From NCBI GenBank assembly GCA_030154385.1, contig JASKJZ010000173.1, forward strand, positions 1 through 5,859: 5,859 bases of DNA. The letters run 5' to 3'. Origin of the DNA: Clostridiales bacterium. GTDB taxonomy: Bacteria; Bacillota_A; Clostridia; Lachnospirales; Lachnospiraceae. Made by a program: the position numbers and the translations under genes. Under the pieces are notes generated by a model. That model worked only from the letters and a program-made list of their open reading frames with translations. It did no database searches and had not been told where the DNA came from. How positions within the stretch are numbered: the first letter of the stretch is position 1; the number at the start of each line of letters is the position of its first letter. Below are positions 1-5,859 of this stretch, one piece after another.

Positions 1-356
1 CTGCAAATCCTGGAAAAAATAAAATTGTAACCTTTAACATAACCGGAGATGTAACGGTTGGGCAAAGTCTTGAGCTATCGGTTGGAGATAAGACGGCATA
101 TTATGACACGATTGTCCCAAACAGTGCAATTCATGAGGACAATAAAGGAAAATTTGTACTCGCAATTCAGGTTAAGAGCAGTCCGCTTGGAAACCGTTAT
201 ATTGCCACACGTTTGGATGTCAAAGTGTTAGCTTCGGATGAAACATCGTCCGCGATTAGCGGTTCGTCCACAGGAAGTGAGTTTATCATCACAACTTCTA
301 CCAAACCAATTCAAGCTGGTATGCAGGTGCGTTTAGTCGAGGGAGGAGATGTATGA
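1..356 (+). CDS. Efflux adaptor (MacA/HlyD-type membrane fusion protein), C-terminal part
   Basis: This is an open frame entering from the left edge (first full codon at base 3) and ending at TGA 354-356, giving 117 C-terminal residues. The sequence looks like the beta-barrel and membrane-proximal end of periplasmic-adaptor (RND/MacA, YknX-like) proteins: a glycine-rich beta segment (VTVGQSLELSVGD), then the VPNSAIHED...GKFVLAIQ hairpin that matches the usual VP..A+....G.YVYVV pattern, and a last strand ending STKPIQAGMQVRLVEGGDV, like the family's GLK.GD.VV ending. In Gram-positive bacteria such adaptors are anchored outside the membrane and work with a MacB/FtsX-type ABC transporter. Its stop codon overlaps the start of the next gene (ATGA), so the two are probably translated together; the neighbour's MacB-like domain supports the assignment. 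The N-terminal anchor, coiled coil and lipoyl domain lie outside the window and cannot be checked. Confidence 0.8.
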   Translation, partial: ANPGKNKIVTFNITGDVTVGQSLELSVGDKTAYYDTIVPNSAIHEDNKGKFVLAIQVKSSPLGNRYIATRLDVKVLASDETSSAISGSSTGSEFIITTSTKPIQAGMQVRLVEGGDV

Positions 357-1459
357 TAAAGAGATATAAAAAGCAGTTTGGCATTTTATTACTTGTCGCT
401 GCTGGTCTCTTTTGCATGATTCGATATCAGTCGATTGGAAGTCATTTAGTATCGGAACAGGCGGCGAGCCGTTTTGGCAATGATGGAGAACGATATGCAC
501 AAATTTCTGCCTTTTTTACGGAAGATGCAACCGTTACACAAAACAGCTTGAATGGGTACCGGAGTGGAATTCGGAAGTCTTTGGAGGAAGCGTCGATACA
601 GGCGGCCAACCAGGATGCCAGATTATGGATGGATTGCTATTCCAGCAAGCGAACCGAAACCGTAACGAGTGAAGGTAGTTCACAGAAGGTCAATATGATT
701 GGTGTGGGAGGAGATTTCTTTTATTTTCATCCGCTTACCATGCTGCAAGGGTACTATTTTGCACCGAATGAGGAATCCAAGGATCGCATTTTGATTGATC
801 AACAAGTCGCATGGGATTTATTTGGATCCGATGATGTGGTGGGGAAAAGTATTGAGATAGGAGGGAAAAAGTGCAGAATTGCTGGCGTTTTTTTGCTGGA
901 AGAGGATAAAGTAACCAAACAATCGGTCGGAAAATTGTCTCAAATCATGGTACCGTTTGAGTTATTTGCAGGTGAGGATGTAGGTTCAACCAAAATTGGG
1001 TGTTATCAAATGCTTTTACCCAATCCTGTTTCTGGATTCGCCAAGCAGCTGGCTTTAAAGAATGTAGCAGGTGTGGATTTATCAAAGACCACACTTGCAG
1101 ATGCCAATCTGGAGGATTTAGAGGTAGAAATTATAGAGAATAGTAACCGTTTTGAAGTGCCTTCCCTTCTTCGTGTGATGAAAGAGTTCCAAGTACGGAC
1201 AATGAAACGTAAAGCACTGGAATATCCTTTTTGGGAAAATATAGCAAGAGCCAAGGAAAATGAAAAGACGGCAATGTTAGGTTTGGTTGTTCTGATATGG
1301 TTGTATCCACTTCTAGTTGGAATCAGTTGGTTGTGGAAGCGTTTCCGAAACCGGAAATGGACAATTCGATATTTCTATAAAATCATGCAAGAGAAACAAG
1401 AGGTAAGAAAAAGGAAAAAGTGGGAGGAAAAAAGAAATGAAAAAAAAGAAATTCACTAA
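353..1459 (+). CDS. Membrane protein with MacB-like extracytoplasmic core, lacking the FtsX permease bundle
   Basis: The gene encodes 368 residues. The ATG overlaps the upstream stop as ATGA and has GGAGG at 342-346, six bases away, so the start is well supported. Residues 1-8 are basic, followed by a membrane segment (about 9-24), a large outside domain (about 25-300), a second membrane segment (about 307-328) and a very basic tail of about 40 residues predicted to be cytoplasmic. Residues 119-180 resemble the MacB periplasmic core: GGDFF.., L.GYYF, then ILIDQQVAWDLFG, VVGKSIEIGG and RIAGVF, which match the family pattern of a reused strand, LFG..D.VGK.I.IGG and a final V.GV. Typical MacB/FtsX permeases have four membrane helices and an FtsX domain after the core; here only one helix follows. 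It may be a reduced permease, or an accessory subunit of the adaptor's transporter. It is not an ATPase (no Walker motifs). Transport function is inferred from fold and neighbour only. Confidence 0.8.
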   Translation: MIKRYKKQFGILLLVAAGLFCMIRYQSIGSHLVSEQAASRFGNDGERYAQISAFFTEDATVTQNSLNGYRSGIRKSLEEASIQAANQDARLWMDCYSSKRTETVTSEGSSQKVNMIGVGGDFFYFHPLTMLQGYYFAPNEESKDRILIDQQVAWDLFGSDDVVGKSIEIGGKKCRIAGVFLLEEDKVTKQSVGKLSQIMVPFELFAGEDVGSTKIGCYQMLLPNPVSGFAKQLALKNVAGVDLSKTTLADANLEDLEVEIIENSNRFEVPSLLRVMKEFQVRTMKRKALEYPFWENIARAKENEKTAMLGLVVLIWLYPLLVGISWLWKRFRNRKWTIRYFYKIMQEKQEVRKRKKWEEKRNEKKEIH

Positions 1460-3695
1460 AATAGCGATGCTTGGAATGACTGCATTGTTAGCATGTGGAG
1501 TTTTAGCAGGATGCGGAGGCAGTGGAAAAGGACCAAAGACCGTGATGGATAAGGATCATGTTTATCATGCAGAATATTTTGCTTTGCCGGAAGGAATGAC
1601 AAACGTAAATACAATGAAAGTTATAAATGATCGTATTTACGTGGATGGATACATTGAGTCAAAGGGTTACACCTATGAGATTTATTCCATGAATCCAGAC
1701 GGAAGTGATGTGAAGGAGCTCTATGAACAGGATAACTCAGAGAATAGTAACATCAGCCAATTTACTGCCGACCAGGAGGGAAATCTCTATTTCTACAAAT
1801 CACAGTATATCACGGATGATTCAGATCCAGATAACATACAATATACCTCAAAGAATTCCATTGAGAAGCGGGACTCTTCTGGGAACGAGTTATTTCAGAT
1901 GGAACTAAAGGAGAAAGATGATTTTTATCCAAGCAATATGCTAGTCGATGGAAATGGAAATCTCTTTTTAATGTCATACGAGAGTCTTGAGATTTATGAC
2001 AAGGATGGAAAGCAGATTAACTCCGTTGATACCAGCAACAGCTATGTGGATAGTGCGTTCCTTACAAAGGATGGGAAGCTTACCTTAACACAGTATACCC
2101 AGGATTATTCCTCTAGAGAAATAAAACAATATGATGAACAAACAAAAAGCTTTTCAGAACCGATAAAAATTGAAGGTAACATGAATAACTACAGCTTTTA
2201 TCAGGCAACAGATTATGATCTTTATCTAAAGGATTCAACCGACCTTTATGGTTACATGATTAGTACGGGAGAAAAGACCAAGCTTCTTAACTGGATTGAT
2301 TCAGACGTGGACGGAAGTAATATTAATTATCTTGCAGGTCTTTCGGATGGACGCATTGTGTGTGTCTCAAATAACTATATAAAGAATACAAGTGAGCTTG
2401 CGGTGATGACCAAGGTAGATCCAAAGGATGTTGTGGATAAAACGGTGTTAACCTTAGCAACGGTTTATGATATGCAGCTAAGTCCTAGCATTATTGAATT
2501 TAATAAAAAGAGTGAAAAATATCGAATCACGCTTAAAGATTACTCCGTTTACAATACTGAGGATGACTATATGGCTGGTTCACAAAAGCTTAACACCGAC
2601 ATTATTTCGGGTGATGTGCCAGACATCTTATGTGTAAACGATGCCAGTGCTTTTGAGGGCTTCGTATCGAAAGGACTTTTCTTAAACTATTATGATCTGA
2701 TGGATAAGGATGAAACCTTTAACATGAGTGATTACCTGGAAAATATTTTTACTGCCGCGGAAAAGGACGGAAAGCTTTATAAAATCATTCCATCCTTTAG
2801 TGTTTATACCGTAATTGGAAAAACAAAGGATGTCGGAAGTGAAAATGGATGGACAATGGATGACTTGGATGCATTGATTGCATCAAAACCAGAGGGAACC
2901 AAGATTTTTGATCAGACGACCAAAGAGCGGATTTTATACGATGGGAACTTTATGTGCATGGATGAGTATGTCGATTTTGACAAGGGAACCTGCAATTTTG
3001 ATAATCCAGAATTTATCCGTCTGTTAGAATTTGCAAATAAGTTCCCTAGTAACGATGATCTAATGAAGGAACAAGAAAATGGGAAAATGGTCGATTATTC
3101 GGATTCTGACTTGGATTATCGCAAGGGAAATATCTTGTTGATGGAAAGTTATTTTTCTGATTTTTCAGAGTTCCATCGCTTACAAAAGGCGACCTTTGGA
3201 GAGGATGTAACTTTTATTGGTTTTCCAAATGCAAATAAAAATGGATCTGCCTTTATTACAAATATGGAACTTGCAATTTCCGCAAAATCAGCATCCAAAG
3301 AAGCAGCCTGGGAGTTTGTAAAAACCTTCTTAGAAGATGATTATCAAGAGAATATGACTTATTCCTGGCCAATCAAATTGAGTGCTATTGAGAAGAAAAA
3401 AGCAGAAGCGCAAAAGGTGCCAACCTATACTGATGAAAATGGGAAGGAAGTACCTTATGAAGAGACCTATACCGTAAACGGAAAAGAAGAAAAGCTTGGC
3501 GTTCTTACTGAAGAGGAATACAATAAGGTAATGACCTTTATCAAGTCACTAAACCAGATTGTAAATTATGATTCGAAGATTTATGACATTATGGATGAGG
3601 AAACGGGTGCATACTTTGCAGGACAAAAGTCAGCGGAGGAGACAGCTAAGCTGATTCAGAACCGTGTTCAGACCTATTTAAGTGAAATTCAATAA
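1437..3695 (+). CDS. Lipoprotein with N-terminal propeller-like repeats and family-1 solute-binding domain
   Basis: The gene encodes 752 residues. The start has GGGAGG at 1422-1427, nine bases upstream, inside the end of the preceding gene (23-nt overlap). Residues 1-25 are a lipoprotein signal with lipobox LAGC (23-26), so Cys26 should be lipid-modified and the protein held on the outer face of the membrane. About residues 55-330 contain six repeats with a short beta core (IYV, LYF, LFL, LTL, LYL, IVC at about 67, 117, 176, 215, 262 and 307), often after D/N-G-N/K/R turns, consistent with a beta-propeller. From about 336 it resembles family-1 extracellular solute-binding proteins: LTLATVYD, IIEFNKKSEKYRITL, the DVPDILCVN motif (393-401), AAWEFVKTFL (623-632) and the ending SAEETAKLIQNRVQTYL. 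Usual family-1 proteins are about 400-450 residues, so the N-terminal region is an addition. The ligand is unknown; no sugar-permease genes follow, as a terminator comes next. The domain call is strong, the propeller moderate. Confidence 0.9.
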   Translation: MKKKKFTKIAMLGMTALLACGVLAGCGGSGKGPKTVMDKDHVYHAEYFALPEGMTNVNTMKVINDRIYVDGYIESKGYTYEIYSMNPDGSDVKELYEQDNSENSNISQFTADQEGNLYFYKSQYITDDSDPDNIQYTSKNSIEKRDSSGNELFQMELKEKDDFYPSNMLVDGNGNLFLMSYESLEIYDKDGKQINSVDTSNSYVDSAFLTKDGKLTLTQYTQDYSSREIKQYDEQTKSFSEPIKIEGNMNNYSFYQATDYDLYLKDSTDLYGYMISTGEKTKLLNWIDSDVDGSNINYLAGLSDGRIVCVSNNYIKNTSELAVMTKVDPKDVVDKTVLTLATVYDMQLSPSIIEFNKKSEKYRITLKDYSVYNTEDDYMAGSQKLNTDIISGDVPDILCVNDASAFEGFVSKGLFLNYYDLMDKDETFNMSDYLENIFTAAEKDGKLYKIIPSFSVYTVIGKTKDVGSENGWTMDDLDALIASKPEGTKIFDQTTKERILYDGNFMCMDEYVDFDKGTCNFDNPEFIRLLEFANKFPSNDDLMKEQENGKMVDYSDSDLDYRKGNILLMESYFSDFSEFHRLQKATFGEDVTFIGFPNANKNGSAFITNMELAISAKSASKEAAWEFVKTFLEDDYQENMTYSWPIKLSAIEKKKAEAQKVPTYTDENGKEVPYEETYTVNGKEEKLGVLTEEEYNKVMTFIKSLNQIVNYDSKIYDIMDEETGAYFAGQKSAEETAKLIQNRVQTYLSEIQ

Positions 3696-3732
3696 AAAGA
3701 TTGCGTAATAACATAATAAATTTATGAGAAAT

Positions 3733-3760
3733 GAAGTTGCAAGATGCAACTTCTTTTCTT
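3733..3760 (+). terminator. Intrinsic terminator of the surface-protein operon
   Basis: A perfect 9-bp stem, GAAGTTGCA (3733-3741) with TGCAACTTC (3745-3753), closes on a three-base loop AGA and is followed by the T-rich tract TTTTCTT (3754-3760). It begins 37 nt after the stop codon of the lipoprotein gene, the usual place for a Rho-independent terminator. The T tract is absent on the opposite strand, so it should act mainly on + strand transcripts. It separates the surface operon from pyk. Confidence 0.9.
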
Positions 3761-3765
3761 ATAAT
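3737..3765 (+). promoter_or_regulatory. Candidate sigma-A promoter of pyk (P1)
   Basis: TTGCAA (3737-3742) lies exactly 17 bp before a consensus -10 TATAAT (3760-3765). The -35 box matches four of six positions of TTGACA. The -35 sits within the stem of the terminator of the preceding operon, so the terminator and promoter share bases. Transcription would start near 3772, giving a leader of about 70 nt before the pyk start codon. Because the region is AT-rich, chance TATAAT matches are likely; the correct spacing and the position between a terminator and a gene raise the probability. Confidence 0.5.
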
Positions 3766-3770
3766 ATATA

Positions 3771-3779
3771 TGTTATAAT
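3771..3779 (+). promoter_or_regulatory. Candidate extended -10 promoter of pyk (P2)
   Basis: TGTTATAAT is a perfect extended -10 element (TG-N-TATAAT, hexamer 3774-3779). The bases about 17 bp upstream (TTCTTT, 3751-3756) are a poor -35, which extended -10 promoters can tolerate. The start would be near 3786, with a leader of about 55 nt. It could be the main pyk promoter or act beside P1; the sequence alone cannot decide. Confidence 0.5.
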
Positions 3780-3800
3780 AAGAAAGTAAATAATATTTGC

Positions 3801-3808
3801 CTTGCAAG
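3801..3808 (+). repeat. Short palindrome in the pyk leader
   Basis: CTTGCAAG is a perfect 8-bp palindrome, with partial symmetry continuing outward (TT at 3797-3798, AA at 3811-3812). It lies downstream of both candidate -10 elements and before the pyk ribosome binding site. It also repeats the TTGCAAG found in the terminator stem at 3737-3743. It could be a regulator site, but such a short palindrome may be chance. It does not resemble the CcpA cre consensus. Confidence 0.25.
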
Positions 3809-3829
3809 TAAATGATTGAGAAATTAGAT

Positions 3830-3834
3830 AGGAG
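3830..3834 (+). promoter_or_regulatory. Ribosome binding site fixing the pyk start
   Basis: AGGAG lies seven bases before the ATG at 3842. The in-frame ATG ten codons earlier (3812) has no purine-rich site before it and would add residues not found at the N-terminus of pyruvate kinases, so 3842 is the likely start. Confidence 0.85.
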
Positions 3835-3841
3835 AATATTT

Positions 3842-5272
3842 ATGAGAAAAACCAAAATAATATGTACACTAGGACCTTCTACTGACAACGAGGAAGTAAT
3901 GAGAGAATTACTTGTGAAAGGAATGAATGTTGCAAGATTTAACTTTTCCCACGTTACCTATGATGAATGTACAAATCGTCTCAAAATGTTAAAAAAACTA
4001 CGCAATGAGTTGGATTTGCCAGTAGCAGCACTTCTTGATACGAAAGGTCCAGAGATTCGTATTGGTACTTTTACGGAAGGCAAAATTAATCTTACCCAAG
4101 GACAGAAATTTGTTCTGACTACAAGAGAAATTGACGGAAATGAGCATGAGGTTTCGATTACCTATAAGGAACTGCCTCAGGATGTAAGTGAGGGCTCCCG
4201 TATTTTGATTGATGATGGGTTGGTCGAATTGATTGTAGAGCGCGTTGAGAATACGGATATTATCTGCAAGGTTCAAAATGACGGTGTGATTTCAAACCGC
4301 AAGGGTGTTAATGTGCCTGGTACAAAGCTTACCATGGAATTTATCAGTGAAAAGGACAAGCAGGACATTTTATTTGGGATTAAGAATGGATTTGATTTTA
4401 TCGCAGCATCTTTTACCCGTACAGCAAAAGATGTACAGGATGTGAGGAAGCTATTAAAAGAAAATGGTGGAGACTCAATTCAGATTATCGCCAAAATTGA
4501 AAATATGCAAGGTGTTGAAAATATCAATGAAATTATAGAAGAAGCAGATGGTATTATGATTGCCAGAGGTGATATGGGGGTTGAGATTCCTGGTGAAGAA
4601 GTACCAGTTCTTCAAAAGATGATTATAAAGAAGGTATACAATGCAGGAAAGCCAGTTATTACCGCGACACAGATGCTCGATTCCATGATGAAGAATCCAA
4701 GGCCAACGCGTGCTGAAACAGCAGACGTTGCGAATGCGATTTATGATGGAACAAGTGCGATTATGTTATCCGGTGAGACTGCAGCAGGAAAATATCCAGT
4801 TCAGACACTTGAGACTATGGTAAAAATTGCAGAACGTACGGAACAAGATATTGATTATAAAAAGCGTTTTAAAAGTATCGACAACGAAAATAATCATGAT
4901 ATTACCGAAGCAATTTCACATGCGACCTGTACCATTGCGCATGATATGGGAGCAAAGGCTATCATTACAGTTACGAAGTCTGGAAGAACTGCAAGAATGG
5001 TTACAAAGTATCGTCCGGAATGCCCAATTCTTGGTTGTGCAACTTACTCACATATTTGCCGCCAGCTAAATTTATCATGGGGTATCTATCCGCTTCATAT
5101 TCGTGAAGAACAAGATACCGAAGAGCTTTTTGAACATGCGGTAAAGGAAGTTATGGATACTGGTTTCTTGAAACAAGGAGACTTGACGGTCATTACGGCA
5201 GGAGTACCCCTTGGTATGTCAGGAACCACAAATTTGATTAAAGTACAAGTGGTTGGAGAGCAAGCGTTATAG
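3842..5272 (+). CDS. pyk: Pyruvate kinase
   Basis: Pyruvate kinase converts phosphoenolpyruvate and ADP to pyruvate and ATP, the last step of glycolysis, in the cytoplasm, usually as a tetramer. The 476 residues start MRKTKIICTLGPST, the standard N-terminus. Residues recognised by comparison with the rabbit enzyme: R32, N34 and S36 in ARFNFSH, D66 and T67 in DTKGPEIR (potassium and phosphate binding), catalytic K218 in IIAKIEN, metal ligands E220 and D244 (ARGDMGVE), and T276 in ITATQMLDSM. The B domain spans about 72-168. E71 is at the position (rabbit 117) where Glu marks potassium-dependent enzymes and Lys independent ones, so potassium dependence is predicted. The C-terminal domain has TKSGRTA (378-384) and PLGMSGTTN, the loops that bind sugar-phosphate activators in relatives, so allosteric activation is plausible; the effector cannot be named. 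It lacks the extra C-terminal PEP-utiliser-like domain of Bacillus enzymes. It has its own promoter region and is likely monocistronic, or read through weakly into purM. Confidence 0.98.
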   Translation: MRKTKIICTLGPSTDNEEVMRELLVKGMNVARFNFSHVTYDECTNRLKMLKKLRNELDLPVAALLDTKGPEIRIGTFTEGKINLTQGQKFVLTTREIDGNEHEVSITYKELPQDVSEGSRILIDDGLVELIVERVENTDIICKVQNDGVISNRKGVNVPGTKLTMEFISEKDKQDILFGIKNGFDFIAASFTRTAKDVQDVRKLLKENGGDSIQIIAKIENMQGVENINEIIEEADGIMIARGDMGVEIPGEEVPVLQKMIIKKVYNAGKPVITATQMLDSMMKNPRPTRAETADVANAIYDGTSAIMLSGETAAGKYPVQTLETMVKIAERTEQDIDYKKRFKSIDNENNHDITEAISHATCTIAHDMGAKAIITVTKSGRTARMVTKYRPECPILGCATYSHICRQLNLSWGIYPLHIREEQDTEELFEHAVKEVMDTGFLKQGDLTVITAGVPLGMSGTTNLIKVQVVGEQAL

Positions 5273-5361
5273 AACGGCTTATAAAAATATAAAAATATAT
5301 TAGTTTCACTTATTACATGCATTAGAAATCCATAAGACCAAGGACTAGTAATCCAAAGGAT

Positions 5362-5374
5362 TTGTATGATACAA
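5362..5374 (+). repeat. Inverted repeat TTGTAT-G-ATACAA, possible operator
   Basis: Two perfect 6-base arms, TTGTAT (5362-5367) and ATACAA (5369-5374), flank a single G. The repeat overlaps the candidate extended -10 element of purM and lies 45 bases before its start codon, the place where a dimeric repressor would block transcription. The regulator is not identified; an RNA hairpin is impossible with a one-base loop, so a DNA-binding site is the more sensible reading. Confidence 0.4.
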
Positions 5375-5375
5375 T
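5367..5375 (+). promoter_or_regulatory. Candidate extended -10 promoter of purM
   Basis: TGATACAAT fits the extended -10 pattern TG-N-TACAAT (hexamer 5370-5375, five of six bases of TATAAT). The bases 17 bp upstream (AGTAAT) are not a good -35. TATGAT at 5365-5370 is an overlapping alternative. Transcription would start near 5382, with a leader of about 38 nt containing the GGAGG site. Confidence 0.35.
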
Positions 5376-5407
5376 TAATCCGAAATCAATCAATCAGATC
5401 GAATTTT

Positions 5408-5412
5408 GGAGG
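5408..5412 (+). promoter_or_regulatory. Ribosome binding site fixing the purM start
   Basis: GGAGG lies seven bases before the ATG at 5420, an ideal distance. Another ATG at 5415 is out of frame, only two bases from the site, and opens a short frame, so 5420 is chosen. Confidence 0.85.
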
Positions 5413-5419
5413 TTATGGC

Positions 5420-5859
5420 ATGGATTACAAAAATGCAGGTGTCGATATCGAAGCAGGTTATCAATCAGTGGAACTAATGAAACAGTATGTCCAGGAGACA
5501 ATGCGAAAGGAAGTCCTAACTAAAATAGGAGGATTTTCTGGCGCGTTTTCCCTGGGCTCTTTTCAATATATGGAAAAACCGACGTTGGTTTCTGGAACGG
5601 ATGGAGTTGGGACAAAATTAAAATTGGCGTTTCTTATGGATCGGCACGATACGATTGGCATTGACTGTGTCGCTATGTGTGTAAATGACATTGCCTGTAC
5701 GGGCGGTGAACCTCTGTTTTTTTTAGATTACATTGCTTGTGGAAAAAATGAACCAGAAAAAATTGCTACTATCGTAAAGGGAGTTTCTGAGGGCTGCAAG
5801 ATGGCAGGAGCTGCTTTGATTGGGGGAGAGACTGCAGAAATGCCTGGTTTTTATCCAAA
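5420..5859 (+). CDS. purM: Phosphoribosylformylglycinamidine cyclo-ligase (AIR synthetase), N-terminal part
   Basis: PurM closes the imidazole ring in de novo purine synthesis, converting FGAM and ATP to AIR, ADP and phosphate in the cytoplasm as a homodimer. The frame runs off the right edge after 146 codons, less than half of the usual length of about 340-350 residues. The N-terminus [21 protein letters not shown] is typical. Family motifs follow in order: the glycine-rich loop IGGFSGAF (36-43), [13 protein letters not shown] (58-70), [18 protein letters not shown] (87-104) and [11 protein letters not shown] (135-145), which include the conserved acidic and glycine residues of the ATP-binding region in the PurM/PurL superfamily. 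At 92-95 it reads ACTGGEP where many relatives have a form close to LVQGAEP, a conservative variation. purM is probably the first gene of a purine operon continuing to the right, perhaps with purN and purH; that is inference from common gene orders. Confidence 0.97.
   Translation, partial: MDYKNAGVDIEAGYQSVELMKQYVQETMRKEVLTKIGGFSGAFSLGSFQYMEKPTLVSGTDGVGTKLKLAFLMDRHDTIGIDCVAMCVNDIACTGGEPLFFLDYIACGKNEPEKIATIVKGVSEGCKMAGAALIGGETAEMPGFYP

Larger units (their letters stand above)
5273..5419 (+). other. AT-rich spacer between pyk and purM
   Basis: No gene is seen in these 147 bases. They hold a tandem 8-base repeat ATAAAAAT (5281-5296), a weak 5-bp hairpin AATCC-AAA-GGATT (5350-5362), an inverted repeat at 5362-5374, and the purM ribosome binding site. 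AATCC occurs three times (5327-5331, 5350-5354, 5377-5381), each able to pair with the single GGATT at 5358-5362, but none gives a stem strong enough to be called a terminator. I found no purine riboswitch core and no recognisable PurR box. Confidence 0.6.

Noticed and set aside
1006..1254. Open frame on the - strand inside the MacB-like gene
   Set aside because: It lies antisense within a coding region, with no recognisable product.
3812..3841. Ten-codon N-terminal extension of pyruvate kinase
   Set aside because: The ATG at 3812 has no ribosome binding site, and the AGGAG at 3830-3834 sits correctly before the ATG at 3842, where family homology begins.
3761..3841. CcpA cre site controlling pyk
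   Set aside because: No match to the TGWAANCGNTNWCA consensus; the CTTGCAAG palindrome lacks the central CG.
3646..3888. Open frame on the - strand across the lipoprotein/pyk junction
   Set aside because: It crosses the terminator and promoter region antisense to two real gene ends, and its translation resembles no protein family I recognise.
3998..4276. Open frame on the - strand inside pyk
   Set aside because: It lies wholly within a gene with clear family homology and is only an antisense shadow.
5281..5296. Tandem ATAAAAAT repeat as a functional repeat array
   Set aside because: Two copies of an AT-only octamer in an AT-rich spacer are easily due to chance; noted only within the spacer description.
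5273..5419. Purine riboswitch or PurR box before purM
   Set aside because: The conserved riboswitch loops and the CCGAA-type PurR half-sites are not present in this short AT-rich spacer.

Overview
The window reads as chromosomal DNA of a low-G+C, Gram-positive anaerobe of the Clostridia type, and the Lachnospiraceae are my best guess. The reasons are AT-rich spacers, strong AGGAGG-like ribosome binding sites, a lipoprotein signal with an LAGC lipobox, a pyruvate kinase of 476 residues without the extra C-terminal domain found in bacilli, and the style of the adaptor and solute-binding proteins. This placement is inference; no 16S or other marker is present. All genes are on the + strand.

Left half (1-3760): the end of a tightly packed operon for cell-surface proteins. 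It holds the C-terminus of a MacA/HlyD-type adaptor, a 368-residue membrane protein with a MacB-like extracytoplasmic core but only two predicted membrane segments, and a 752-residue lipoprotein. The lipoprotein joins an N-terminal region of about six propeller-like repeats to a family-1 extracellular solute-binding domain. The first two genes overlap by 4 nt (ATGA) and the next two by 23 nt, so coupled translation is likely. A clear intrinsic terminator closes the operon. Neither an ATPase nor a conventional MalF/MalG-type permease lies within the window; if they exist they are upstream or elsewhere. The shared function of these three proteins is unknown, and this module is the most interesting part of the window.

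Right half (3761-5859): housekeeping metabolism. Pyruvate kinase (pyk) has its own promoter region, which overlaps the terminator of the preceding operon. After a 147-nt AT-rich spacer comes the start of purM (AIR synthetase, de novo purine synthesis), cut by the window edge. The spacer has no convincing terminator, but it holds a TTGTAT-G-ATACAA inverted repeat overlapping a candidate extended -10 element, which may be a regulated purM promoter.

No RNA genes, insertion sequences, CRISPR arrays or phage genes were seen.
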